Assembly: GCF_900168015.1 (NCBI RefSeq)
Contig: NZ_FUYR01000002.1
Location: 248,001-312,000, forward strand
Reading direction: 5' to 3'
Length of the DNA: 64,000 nt
From: Daejeonella lutea
GTDB lineage: Bacteria; Bacteroidota; Bacteroidia; Sphingobacteriales; Sphingobacteriaceae
The notes beneath the pieces are model-generated. The model was given only the letters and a program-made list of their open reading frames with translations. It was not told the DNA's origin and ran no database searches. This document shows positions 42,544 through 51,091 of this stretch, one piece after another (within the stretch, counting starts at the first letter, position 1; each line of letters starts with the position of its first letter). A program made the translations under genes and the position numbers.

Positions 42544-44430
42544 TTACTCCATTCTTAGATTCTTATCAAGAAACTTTTCGAGTTCCCTGTAAAATTCCAA
42601 CTTATTCTCAGCGTTCCGGAAAAAGTGACCCTCATTTTCCTTAAGAATATAAGTAACCGGAACTTTTCTTTTCTTAAGCTCCTGGACAAACTGATTAGTC
42701 TCATTCATGTTTACGCGAGGATCTTTGCCACCTTGGGCAATTAAAACAGGCGAACGGATCTTATCTGTATGAAAAACGGGGGATACCGCCCTAAAATAAT
42801 CAGCGTCTACCTCAGGGTTCCCTACTGTTTCATAATACATCTGGACGTATGGCCTGTAGTAGGGTGGTATATCTTTCATATAGGTGAACAGGTTCGTCAA
42901 CCCCGAATAAGACGCTCCGCATTTATATAATTCAGACTGGAAACATAGGCCGTGGAGTGCTGAATATCCCCCAAAGCTTGAACCATATATGCCTATACGA
43001 TTTGGATCAGCTACTTTCTTCGTAATCAGCCAGCGAACGCCATCGGTAATATCATCCTGCATTTTACCTCCCCACTCTTTAAATCCTGCGATCCAAAACT
43101 TCTTGCCATAACCTTTTGAACCCCGGAAATTGACCTGGAATACAGCATATCCGCGGTTCGCGAGGAACTGGACCTCCGAATTATAACCCCAGCTGTTGCG
43201 GGAATCTGGTCCGCCATGTGGCATAACTATTACCGGTAAATTGGTTTCATCTCGCCCTTTTGGCAAAGTTAAATACCCATCAACGGTTAAACCATCACGT
43301 GTTTTATAGCTGATTGGTTTCATCTCAGCCATGTCCTCAAGGTTGATGGAAGGATTAACATCCCCTAGCTCCACCAGTTTGTTGTCATTATAGGTATAGC
43401 GATAAAAAGAGCCTGGATTCCGATCAGTATAAGTCCGTATTATAAATTTATTCTCTGAAGCATCTGCACTTGTGACTCGAACCTCATTATTAGGCAGAAG
43501 TTTTTCCAGCCTGGCATACCTGTCCTTTACTGAATCATCGAGGTAATGGCGGGCTTTCTTCCATGTTTCGTATCCTGCGTAGATCAGTTTGTCTTTATTC
43601 GCAGAAAATACTGCTTCAGAAACATCAACTTCAGAATTACTGTAAATTACCCGATGTTCCTTCCCAGTAACACAATCAAGTTCAACAAGGGCCATCTTAT
43701 CCCGATTCGTGTTTGATAGGGCATATATACAGCTATTATCCTTGCTAAATCCTACCGGAGAAATACTCGCCTTGAAATTGTTGGTAAGGACGACGTTGAA
43801 ATTATTTTTCTCTGACTCGCGATAAAGCAATGTCTCGTTAACTCCATCGCTTGCAATTGCCATCCTAAGCTGACCATCTCGATCTGCATACCATTTAGTT
43901 ATATTCCCAGGATTCCTAACAAGAAGAGTGAGTTTTCCTGTCTGGATATTTAATCTATATGCATCAAATACCGTTGAATCACGGCGGTTCAGTGATACCA
44001 GAACATTATTATCCTTAACTGGCTCGGAGGTAATTAGCCGGATTTTTGTCTTTGCAAAAGAAAGCAACTCCCGTTTATTTGACCCGTCCCTCCTTACTGC
44101 AAACAATCCTGGATCATCATTTTCGGATTCGTTCTTTAAATAAAGGAGCTCATCGTTATTTGCCCAAAAGTGGTAAGCAATACTTCTGTTTGAATCACAA
44201 GTTAACTGCGTAGTATTTTTCCCATCCCAGGTTTCAACATAAATATGGATGCGGTTATTATCCGGCTTTAAGTATGAGATATATTCCCCATCCGGAGAAA
44301 CCAGGAAAGATGTCTTGAAAGCTGCTTTGAAAAAGTTTTCTACAGGAATCCTCTCAACCTTTTTGTCCATTGTACAGGCTATGCTCAACAGGGAAATAAA
44401 AAAGAAAAAATATTTTTTAAACTGGTGCAT
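42544..44430 (-). CDS. S9 family peptidase (prolyl oligopeptidase type), lipoprotein
   Basis: A 628-residue serine peptidase. The signal peptide ends SLLSIAC (predicted lipid-modified Cys19). An N-terminal beta-propeller (about residues 40-370) controls substrate access. The alpha/beta hydrolase domain has the triad S485 (YGSSFGGYS), D570 (GGKDPR) and H602 (NEGHFF). It probably trims peptides in the periplasm, in the manner of acylaminoacyl or dipeptidyl peptidases. It is the first gene of an operon with a two-component system, which suggests the pair may respond to peptides or envelope state; that link is inference. Confidence 0.92.
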   Translation of the reverse strand: MHQFKKYFFFFISLLSIACTMDKKVERIPVENFFKAAFKTSFLVSPDGEYISYLKPDNNRIHIYVETWDGKNTTQLTCDSNRSIAYHFWANNDELLYLKNESENDDPGLFAVRRDGSNKRELLSFAKTKIRLITSEPVKDNNVLVSLNRRDSTVFDAYRLNIQTGKLTLLVRNPGNITKWYADRDGQLRMAIASDGVNETLLYRESEKNNFNVVLTNNFKASISPVGFSKDNSCIYALSNTNRDKMALVELDCVTGKEHRVIYSNSEVDVSEAVFSANKDKLIYAGYETWKKARHYLDDSVKDRYARLEKLLPNNEVRVTSADASENKFIIRTYTDRNPGSFYRYTYNDNKLVELGDVNPSINLEDMAEMKPISYKTRDGLTVDGYLTLPKGRDETNLPVIVMPHGGPDSRNSWGYNSEVQFLANRGYAVFQVNFRGSKGYGKKFWIAGFKEWGGKMQDDITDGVRWLITKKVADPNRIGIYGSSFGGYSALHGLCFQSELYKCGASYSGLTNLFTYMKDIPPYYRPYVQMYYETVGNPEVDADYFRAVSPVFHTDKIRSPVLIAQGGKDPRVNMNETNQFVQELKKRKVPVTYILKENEGHFFRNAENKLEFYRELEKFLDKNLRME

Positions 44431-44635
44431 TTCCTGGTTAGTCAGAAACTCTGTACAAAATTCTACAATTCGGTTTCATTGAATGCAATGCAACCGAAAA
44501 ATTACTATTAATTAAAATTTACCGAAAAATTCCGAATTCAACTTTTCAAGGTAGCAAAAGAATTATAAACGAAATTAACGAGCGCGTAACATTTAAACTA
44601 CAAGTGACATTCCGAGTCAAATATGACCGTACTTT

Positions 44636-44652
44636 ATTAAAAGGCTTTTAAT
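44636..44652. repeat. 17-base palindrome in the S9 peptidase/TPR divergent region
   Basis: ATTAAAAG and CTTTTAAT form a perfect inverted repeat around one G, 64 bases before the TPR gene and about 206 bases before the peptidase gene. It is symmetric and AT-rich, as expected for an operator. The 285-base region holds nothing else recognised apart from a weak TATCTTAG -7 candidate before the TPR gene. Confidence 0.45.
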
Positions 44653-44715
44653 ACATATTATTGGTTATACATTATCGTTATCTTAGTATTCAGGGTGTTA
44701 GAGTAAAGGATATAC

Positions 44716-46521
44716 ATGAAGAGAATTATTATTCTGATCTTAATCGTTTTCAGTGCGTCGGCTGTTAGGGCACAGGTCAATTCAGATGAAGCGCTGGCTG
44801 TACAGTATTTCCAAACCGGCGAATTTGATAAGGCGGCTGTCATATACGAAAAGCTATTTAACCGGACAAAAAACGCCGGATATTACGATCCCTATTTTAC
44901 CTGCCTATTAAAGACCAAAAAATACGATGAAGCTGAAGAATTAGCTAAAAAACTTTTAAAGGCTAATCCAGGCAATTATACCTATGCTGTTGATGTCGGG
45001 CGGGTATACCAGGAGAAAGGTGAGCAGGAGAAAGCCGTGGAGTGGTATAATAAATTAATTAGAGATCTTCCTGCTAATGAATTTGCGATTAAGGATTTGG
45101 CGATAACTTTTTACAGGGCTGAGGGTTATGATTTTTCCGTTAAGGCTCTTTTAAACGGCCGAAAGCTAATCAACGATGAAAATGCATTTTCATTTGACCT
45201 TTTAAGCCTGTATCGCTACCGTAAGGATAAGCCGATGCTCATTCAGGAATACCTGGTTCTGCTAAACACCAACCCGGAAATACTTCCGCAGGCTCAGAAT
45301 GTCTTAGCTTCCATTTTAGAAGATAAAGCAGACTACGACCTTTTGAAAACAGCTTTATTACGACGTTTACAAAAGGATCCTCAGAATGTTTCGTATACCG
45401 AATTTCTTACCTGGCAATATATCCAGCAGAAAGAATTTGACATGGCATTGCGGCAAACACTTGCTCTGGACCGCAGATTGAAAGAAGATGGAAGCCGTGT
45501 TTTTGACCTGTCTCGACTACTATTATCAAATCGTGCATACGATCAGGCTGTTGAGGCATTAAATTATCTGGTGGCAAAAGGGGAAGCAGGAAAATACTAC
45601 ATCCCGGCAAAGGTTGATCTATTAAATACGAAATTCCGGCAACTGACTGCTAATAAATTCAGTCAATCTGATCTTCTTGCCCTAGAGAAAGATTACATGT
45701 CTCAACTATCCGAATTTGGCCGGGTTTCTACAATGTCCAACTCCATAAGGCAACTCGCTAACCTTCAGGCATTTTATTTACAAAAGCCCGCTGAAGCGGC
45801 ACAGGAACTTGCAAAATTAATTGCTTTGCCAGGGTCCAGCCCAGTTATTCTCGCACAGGCAAAACTGGAATTAGGTGATATATATATCCTTACAGGGGAA
45901 GTCTGGGAGGCAGCTTTGCTTTATGGACAAGTCGAGAAGCAATTTTCTAATGATACCTACGGGCAGGAAGCAAAATTCAGGAATGCAAAACTTTCTTACT
46001 TTCAGGGCGATTATGTGTGGTCAAAGGCTCAACTAGATGTATTAAAAAGTTCGACTACCCAGCTTATAGCAAATGATGCGCTAAATCTTAGTTTACTTAT
46101 ATCAGATAATCTTCAGAAAGAAACAGATACTGCGGCTCTCAAAAAATATTCTTACGCTGATCTCCTGATATTCAAAAATCAGCCGGAAAAAGCACTGTCC
46201 CTGCTCGATAGCTTAAACATTCTTTATCCCGGAAATTCTCTTGCAGATGATATTTTAATGGCTAAATCAAGAGTTTATCTTAAGGGAAATGATATCGACA
46301 AGGCTGTGGTACAGTTGCAGGAAATCATTGATAAACACGCATCAGATTTATGGGGTGATGATGCTCTTTTTACGCTCGCCGACCTTTACGAAAATAAATT
46401 AAGTCAGCCTTCCAAAGCCCTTGAACTCTATCAAAAGATCATTACTGATTTTCCAGGGAGCCTGTATGTTATAGAGGCGAGGAAGAGGTTTAGGTTGTTG
46501 AGGGGGGATAAATTGGGGTAA
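44716..46521 (+). CDS. TPR-repeat protein with signal peptide
   Basis: A 601-residue exported protein. The signal peptide is MKRIIILILIVFSASAVRAQ. The body is a chain of tetratricopeptide-like helix pairs, for example AVQYFQTGEFDKAAVIYEKLF near residue 30 and AVEWYNKLIRDLPANEFAIKDLA near 110. The last part (ADDILMAKSRVYLKGNDIDKAVVQLQEIIDKH) is similar. No enzyme motif is present. Such proteins act as periplasmic scaffolds, possibly in secretion or envelope assembly; the partner is unknown. It is divergent from the S9 peptidase operon. Confidence 0.87.
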   Translation: MKRIIILILIVFSASAVRAQVNSDEALAVQYFQTGEFDKAAVIYEKLFNRTKNAGYYDPYFTCLLKTKKYDEAEELAKKLLKANPGNYTYAVDVGRVYQEKGEQEKAVEWYNKLIRDLPANEFAIKDLAITFYRAEGYDFSVKALLNGRKLINDENAFSFDLLSLYRYRKDKPMLIQEYLVLLNTNPEILPQAQNVLASILEDKADYDLLKTALLRRLQKDPQNVSYTEFLTWQYIQQKEFDMALRQTLALDRRLKEDGSRVFDLSRLLLSNRAYDQAVEALNYLVAKGEAGKYYIPAKVDLLNTKFRQLTANKFSQSDLLALEKDYMSQLSEFGRVSTMSNSIRQLANLQAFYLQKPAEAAQELAKLIALPGSSPVILAQAKLELGDIYILTGEVWEAALLYGQVEKQFSNDTYGQEAKFRNAKLSYFQGDYVWSKAQLDVLKSSTTQLIANDALNLSLLISDNLQKETDTAALKKYSYADLLIFKNQPEKALSLLDSLNILYPGNSLADDILMAKSRVYLKGNDIDKAVVQLQEIIDKHASDLWGDDALFTLADLYENKLSQPSKALELYQKIITDFPGSLYVIEARKRFRLLRGDKLG

Positions 46522-46542
46522 GGAATAGAATACTTGGCCTAG

Positions 46543-46579
46543 CACTGATTACAGATCACCTTGCGAAGGCACTGATTAC
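46543..46579. repeat. CACTGATTAC direct repeats, second site
   Basis: CACTGATTAC occurs at 46543-46552 and 46570-46579 between the TPR gene and the DUF4286 gene. It is the same 10-mer as at 36481-36510. Confidence 0.6.
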
Positions 46580-46600
46580 AATTTTTCCTACCTTCGCAAC

Positions 46601-46909
46601 ATGATCCTTTATAACGTTACTATTATCATTGAGGATAGTATCCACCAAAAGTGGCTCACCTGGATGCAAAATATCCATATTGCGCAAGTGATGGAAACAG
46701 GTTGTTTTGCTTCGAACCGAATGCTGAAGGTACTCGACTCTCCAAACGAAGGTATAACTTACTGCATACAATACATCGCTGACTCCATGGAGAAATACGA
46801 TGAATATAAAGAAAATTATTCCTCAGCTTTACAGGCAGATTTCCCCGCTGAATTTGCCAACAAATTTGTTTCATTCCGTACCCTCATGGAATTTATTGAT
46901 GCGCGATGA
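46601..46909 (+). CDS. DUF4286 family protein
   Basis: A 102-residue protein of unknown function, typical of Bacteroidota. It starts MILYNVTIIIEDSIHQKWLTWM and has the family pattern YCIQYIADSMEKYDEY and a C-terminal LMEFIDAR. It has no signal peptide or membrane segment. The fold may be a ferredoxin-like dimeric barrel. It overlaps rfbC by four bases (ATGA), so they are co-translated, though no functional link is known. Confidence 0.88.
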   Translation: MILYNVTIIIEDSIHQKWLTWMQNIHIAQVMETGCFASNRMLKVLDSPNEGITYCIQYIADSMEKYDEYKENYSSALQADFPAEFANKFVSFRTLMEFIDAR

Positions 46910-47454
46910 CCCTTACAGAAACAAAAATTAAAGGGCTCTTCGTCATCGAACCAAAAGTATGGCGGGATGGCCGTGGGTATTTCTACGAAAGTTACAATGA
47001 AAAGGAGTTCTCAAAGGCCGGCATTAAAGCTAATTTCGTTCAGGACAATCAGTCCCTCTCTCAAAAAGGTGCTTTAAGGGGATTACATGCTCAGCAAGAT
47101 CCAAGTCCCCAGGGAAAACTTGTTCGAGTAATTCGAGGCAGAGTGATAGATGTAGCCATAGACATTAGGAAAAGCTCCCCTACATACGGTCAGCATATTG
47201 CAGTTGAACTGAGTGAAGACAACCATAAAATGTTCTGGGTACCCCCCGGCTTTTTACACGGGTTTCTTACACTTGAAGACAATACTATCTTCACATATAA
47301 AGTGACTAATCCCTATGATAAAGCGTCAGAAATTGGAGTTCGCTGGAACGACGAAGACTTAAACATCATTTGGGGAATCGACGCATCGGAAGTGATACTT
47401 TCCGAAAAAGATAAGGAACTTCCATTATTTAAAGATTTTGTTAGTCCTTTTTAG
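46906..47454 (+). CDS. rfbC: dTDP-4-dehydrorhamnose 3,5-epimerase
   Basis: RfbC epimerises dTDP-4-keto-6-deoxyglucose at C3 and C5 in dTDP-L-rhamnose synthesis, which feeds surface polysaccharide. The 182-residue cupin protein shows DGRGYFYESYNEKEF, QDNQSLSQKGALRGLHAQ (catalytic His in RGLH), GRVIDVAIDIR and WVPPGFLHGFLTLED, all family motifs. The other rhamnose genes (rfbA, B, D) are not in the window. A spacer with TTAGTTG-type repeats follows. Confidence 0.95.
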   Translation: MTLTETKIKGLFVIEPKVWRDGRGYFYESYNEKEFSKAGIKANFVQDNQSLSQKGALRGLHAQQDPSPQGKLVRVIRGRVIDVAIDIRKSSPTYGQHIAVELSEDNHKMFWVPPGFLHGFLTLEDNTIFTYKVTNPYDKASEIGVRWNDEDLNIIWGIDASEVILSEKDKELPLFKDFVSPF

Positions 47455-47547
47455 TTAGTTGTTAGTACTTAGTTGTTAGGTCTAAACGCTGTAAGAAGCA
47501 ACCATTCCATAATTTGTTTGGCAGATCTTTCACCTCTCACCTCTCAT
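47455..47547. repeat. Spacer with degenerate TTAGTTG and CACCTCT repeats
   Basis: The spacer between the converging rfbC and OmpA genes starts TTAGTTGTTAGTACTTAGTTGTTAG and ends with two tandem CACCTCT/CACCTCT-like units. The heptamer composition is like that inside the atp operon. No terminator was recognised. Confidence 0.45.
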
Positions 47548-48390
47548 CTATTTAATAAGATTATAAAGCTCGTCCAGTTTCGGTGAAAGTACTATTTCAA
47601 TCCTTCTGTTCCTGCTTCTTACTTCTGGCGTGGAGCCTGGTTCAAGAGGCTGATACTCACCTTTTCCAGTAGCGGTGATACGGCTGTTCTCAATTTTTTC
47701 GCCTTCCGTTAAGAATCTTACGACCGAAGTTGCTCGCAGAACACTCAGATCCCAGTTGTCTTTTATCTGCCCCAGATTAACAACACGTTGGTTATCAGTG
47801 TGACCTTCCACGGATATATTGATCTCCGGCTGAGTTTTTAAAACCTTAGCCAGCTCCTGTAATGCAAGTTTGCCTTTGTCATCTATAACGATACTTCCGC
47901 TGCTGAAAAGCAACTTGTCAGTTAAGGAAACGTAAACCTTACCATTTCTAATATCGACCGATAATCCGCTCTGCTGAAATCCTAACAAAGCCTTCTGTAG
48001 CTTATTTTTCAGGGCATTAGTCGCTTCATCCCGTTTTCTCAATATCTCCTCCACTTCCTTTAATCTGGCTTCTCTTTTCTGAAGATCCGCTGAAAGCTTA
48101 CTTATTTCGGATGAACTGTTTGAACGCAATGAATTCAGATTATCGTCAAGACCCTGTACTTTTCCTTCAAGACCTGCAATTCGGGAATTCAGCGAAGCCG
48201 TATCTGATTTAAGTGACGCAATCTCATCTTCAAGTGATCCAATTTTCGTTCTAGCAGCTTCCCAACCAAGTGAAAGCGAATCTTTTTGAGCTAGCAATGC
48301 GTTATATTTTTTTGGAGATATAACCACACAAGATGCAAGGGCTGTAATGAAAAGGACAAAAACAATCGGAACAGATATTTTTCTCATCAT
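47548..48390 (-). CDS. OmpA family lipoprotein with coiled coil
   Basis: A 280-residue envelope protein. The signal peptide ends ITALASC, giving a predicted lipid-modified cysteine. Residues about 30-125 form a long coiled coil (SLEDEIASLKSDTASLNSRIAGLEGKV region). The C-terminal OmpA-like domain (LLFSSGSIVIDDKGKLALQELAKVL, EGHTDNQRV, SRNRRIEIVL) binds peptidoglycan. A longer frame starts at 48414 but would overlap the upstream gene; ATG 48390 places the signal peptide at the N-terminus. It is probably co-transcribed with the DUF2461 gene. Confidence 0.9.
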   Translation of the reverse strand: MMRKISVPIVFVLFITALASCVVISPKKYNALLAQKDSLSLGWEAARTKIGSLEDEIASLKSDTASLNSRIAGLEGKVQGLDDNLNSLRSNSSSEISKLSADLQKREARLKEVEEILRKRDEATNALKNKLQKALLGFQQSGLSVDIRNGKVYVSLTDKLLFSSGSIVIDDKGKLALQELAKVLKTQPEINISVEGHTDNQRVVNLGQIKDNWDLSVLRATSVVRFLTEGEKIENSRITATGKGEYQPLEPGSTPEVRSRNRRIEIVLSPKLDELYNLIK

Positions 48391-48400
48391 AAGATTGGAA

Positions 48401-49063
48401 TTAGGATATAGCATTTCTTAAAAAGATCATAAATGGATGAAGCCTCTCAAATCCGTTGATTACAGCTTCGACAGCATCGTTTCGGGTGAGTTCCTTTGGA
48501 TCCATGCTATGGGTAAAGGTGAAGCTTTTAAGTTTCAAATATTTGATATCAGGATGATCTGCCGAATAGCCTTTGGGCATAGTTTTAAGTTTATATTCCT
48601 GATCAGGCTCTCCAAAATACTCTTTGAAGTCAGGCGCTGTGACAATGTCCCGAAAATCGTTTCCACTATAATCTATCTCCTGCCGTATCGACTTCAACAT
48701 CTCTGCTTCAGGCATCCAGCATCCGCCGGCCACAAATGATTCTTCAGGATGGATATGTAAGTAATATCCGGGTCCGTTGAAGTTCTTTCCCTGTTGAGAA
48801 ATACCAGCACCGAAATTTGTTTTATAGGGAGTTTTGTTAAGGCTGAACCTGACATCCCGATAGATCCTCATAACACAAGTTTTTGGATCAAGGTCAGCAG
48901 AAATTGTTTTATCGATTTTTGACAGCTCCATTATAAGTTCGCCAACAAATTCGAGCACATTGTTTCGCGCCTCATCGTGCCTTCCCTTATTTTCCTGAAA
49001 CCATTCCCGGTTGTTATTCTTCGCTAAGTCTTTTAAAAAATTGAATGTCGCAGGTTTGATCAT
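48401..49063 (-). CDS. DUF2461 family protein
   Basis: A 220-residue protein of the DUF2461 family (function unknown, cytoplasmic). The typical start is TFNFLKDLAKNNNREWFQENKGRHDEA, then CVMRIYRDVRFSLNKTPYKTNFGAGIS, and GYYLHIHPEESFVAGGCWMPEAEML. It is full length. It precedes the OmpA gene by ten bases. A spacer holding two GTCGAC sites separates it from the respiratory operon. Confidence 0.92.
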   Translation of the reverse strand: MIKPATFNFLKDLAKNNNREWFQENKGRHDEARNNVLEFVGELIMELSKIDKTISADLDPKTCVMRIYRDVRFSLNKTPYKTNFGAGISQQGKNFNGPGYYLHIHPEESFVAGGCWMPEAEMLKSIRQEIDYSGNDFRDIVTAPDFKEYFGEPDQEYKLKTMPKGYSADHPDIKYLKLKSFTFTHSMDPKELTRNDAVEAVINGFERLHPFMIFLRNAIS

Positions 49064-49131
49064 TTTACGAACTAGGTATTAAGCGTTTGGAACGATGGAA
49101 AGACACTGTCGACGCAATTGTCGACTTTCAA

Positions 49132-49407
49132 CTAGTTAAGATTTATCTTACCACTTCTCATATGTACAGCAACATTCTTACGCCTGTACTTCTTATACCA
49201 AATAAACCCAACTGCAGCTACTGCCAGATAGGGAGCAGCGAGAAGGTACAAAATTCCATCATTGAGTCCGTTACCTTCAGTATTTCCGTTTTGAGTTGAA
49301 TTATCAGCGTTAAGCGTGCACATTGCACATTGAGCTGAAACTTGAGTAGCGCTCGAAATGACAAATAGAAACATGAAAAGCAAAAGGAATTTCTTGACCG
49401 TCTTCAT
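49132..49407 (-). CDS. Small exported membrane protein with CxxC, end of cox operon
   Basis: A 91-residue protein with a signal peptide (FLLLFMFLFVISSATQVSAQ), directly followed by CAMC. A glycine/asparagine-rich linker (NGNTEGNGLNDG) leads to one membrane helix (ILYLLAAPYLAVAAVGFIWY) and a basic tail. The CxxC would sit just outside the membrane. The gene is last in the oxidase operon, beside DUF420 and SCO genes, which suggests a role in copper or redox handling for the oxidase. From memory, similar small proteins occur in Bacteroidota, but I know no assigned function. Confidence 0.75.
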   Translation of the reverse strand: MKTVKKFLLLFMFLFVISSATQVSAQCAMCTLNADNSTQNGNTEGNGLNDGILYLLAAPYLAVAAVGFIWYKKYRRKNVAVHMRSGKINLN

Positions 49408-49455
49408 ACTTCCAAAGATACAGAGAATGGAGGATGTTTAAAAGGAATGCCGCCT

Positions 49456-49995
49456 TTAAAATGTATAATATGGGGCTATCATCAAGTAAACAATAACTCC
49501 TGTAATGGTAACATATAACCAGATGGGATAACTCCATCTAACCAGTCTTTTATGTTTCTCAACCTGCATTTGCAAGCCCTTCTGAAAGCTGAAGAGAACA
49601 AGAGGTAATACAACTGCCGCAAGAACAATATGAGTAATTAGAATAAAATAATATACTGTCCTAACGGGGCCAGTCCCTCCGTAAGTGGTCTTTATACCCG
49701 TGGCGTGGAAAATTATGTATGAAACTAGAAAAAGAGATGACAGAATAAATGTGATTATGTTCAGCTTCTTGTGGGTAGATATATCCTTCTTACGGATGAA
49801 GTAGAGAGAAAGCAAGAGCAATACACTACAGGTACCGTTGATGATTGCATTTAATTTCGGGAGAACAAATACCCATGAGGGTATAGCACTTTTGTCTGGA
49901 AAGATATTAAAGATCTTACTCTGTAATATAACTACTACTGCAAAAACGAAAATCGATACTCCCAGTATAAGCCTCGATATAGATTTATCATTCAT
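49456..49995 (-). CDS. DUF420 membrane protein (CtaM-like)
   Basis: A 179-residue protein with about five membrane helices and the DUF420 patterns WVFVLPKLNAIINGTCSVLLLLSLYFI, HKKLNIITFILSS, FHATGIKTTYGGTGPVRTVYYFILITHIVLA and HKRLVRWSYPIWLYVTITGVIVYLM. Conserved histidines in these helices could bind heme or copper. A DUF420 protein (CtaM) is needed for aa3 oxidase assembly in Staphylococcus; the same role is inferred here from family and operon position. Confidence 0.88.
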   Translation of the reverse strand: MNDKSISRLILGVSIFVFAVVVILQSKIFNIFPDKSAIPSWVFVLPKLNAIINGTCSVLLLLSLYFIRKKDISTHKKLNIITFILSSLFLVSYIIFHATGIKTTYGGTGPVRTVYYFILITHIVLAAVVLPLVLFSFQKGLQMQVEKHKRLVRWSYPIWLYVTITGVIVYLMIAPYYTF

Positions 49996-50013
49996 ACCCT
50001 TTTTTTAATATTA

Positions 50014-50721
50014 TTACCGGCCCTTATCATTCCGCAACTCCTCTGTCATCAATACCCGGATCTCATCAACCAGCAAGTTCATCTTTTCATTACCACCCGT
50101 AGAATCGTAATAACCACGAATCCTCTTCTTGGAATCAATCAGCACAATCATAGGACTATGAATGAAATTCAACTCCCTGGTTGTATCCTGAATGGCATCT
50201 ACTAGAAAATCTTGTTTGGCAAGAGAATAAATAAGTTTTCTATCTCCAGTTAGAAAGTCCCATTTAGGATTCTCCGTACGATAATTTTGGCTGTAAGCTT
50301 TAAGAACATCCGGCCGGTCATATTCAGGGTCAACACTTATCGAAAGAAACCTCAGGAGTCGATTACCATTATTTATCTTGGCTACCCTTGCCATTTCCCT
50401 ATTCATATCAGAACAGAACGTAGGACAGCGGGAAAAGAAAAAATTAACCAGGGTTATTTGAGCGCTATCAACCGGGAACGATACAGAATCTCCATTTTGA
50501 TTAAGTAGTTTGAATTCACGGATCTCATGATACAACGTATCGCGGATCTGCTTACCACGCTTAGTGTGAAATGTTGAAGCCGGTTGTTTGGGCCCATAGA
50601 TAGAAAGGGGACGATATCTGTTTTCACCCTTCGCCTTGAGCAGATAATAAACAGATCCCGGCACGACTAATAAAATCAGCAGAACCAGGATCTTTTTTAC
50701 CGGAAAGGTAGTTTGACTCAT
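50014..50721 (-). CDS. SCO family copper chaperone
   Basis: SCO1/SenC proteins load or reduce the CuA site of cytochrome oxidase subunit II. The 235-residue protein has one N-terminal membrane anchor (VKKILVLLILLVVPGSVYYLL) and a thioredoxin-like domain outside the cytoplasm with the copper motif CPTFC (FFSRCPTFCSD). The third ligand histidine is seen in ELNFIHSPMIVLID. Its start overlaps the subunit IV stop by one base. Confidence 0.93.
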   Translation of the reverse strand: MSQTTFPVKKILVLLILLVVPGSVYYLLKAKGENRYRPLSIYGPKQPASTFHTKRGKQIRDTLYHEIREFKLLNQNGDSVSFPVDSAQITLVNFFFSRCPTFCSDMNREMARVAKINNGNRLLRFLSISVDPEYDRPDVLKAYSQNYRTENPKWDFLTGDRKLIYSLAKQDFLVDAIQDTTRELNFIHSPMIVLIDSKKRIRGYYDSTGGNEKMNLLVDEIRVLMTEELRNDKGR

Positions 50722-51071
50722 TAATTCATGTGAAGGTACTGGTAAGAACCTTCAGTAAGCATTAGAATTATAAAGTAAACAATGAATACCAGGGAAACCA
50801 TGATCCCTGTCTTCAATGCAAATTTTTCATATTTGAGGTGCATAAAATATGCAACGATGTAAAATGCTTTAACAAGGGTGAGGATTACATAGATAAAATT
50901 CCCCATACCGTGTCCTAAAATTCCTTTTGGCAAAAGGTAAAGGGCGATAAAGAATTCAATCGCGGTAATTCCAAGCATATAAAAGAAAACCTGCCAGATC
51001 TTCTTTTTGGTCATTCCTTCATGTTCCGCATGCGCTGTACCATGCTCGTCGTGTGTGTGTTCTGCAGACAT
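50721..51071 (-). CDS. Cytochrome c oxidase subunit IV
   Basis: A 116-residue small subunit with three membrane helices (KIWQVFFYMLGITAIEFFIALYLL, FIYVILTLVKAFYIVAYFMH and the last LKTGIMVSLVFIVYFIILML). The histidine-rich start is SAEHTHDEHGTAHAEHEG. The pattern fits the CyoD/COX4 prokaryotic family. The frame extends to 51128, overlapping subunit III, but ATG 51071 avoids this and gives the usual His-rich tail. Confidence 0.88.
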   Translation of the reverse strand: MSAEHTHDEHGTAHAEHEGMTKKKIWQVFFYMLGITAIEFFIALYLLPKGILGHGMGNFIYVILTLVKAFYIVAYFMHLKYEKFALKTGIMVSLVFIVYFIILMLTEGSYQYLHMN

Positions 51072-51091
51072 TTTGTATGTTTTATCTGATA

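Noticed and set aside
49064-49131. Two GTCGAC sites as terminator of the oxidase operon
   Set aside because: A 6-bp stem can form, but there is no T run on the minus strand, so the evidence is too weak.
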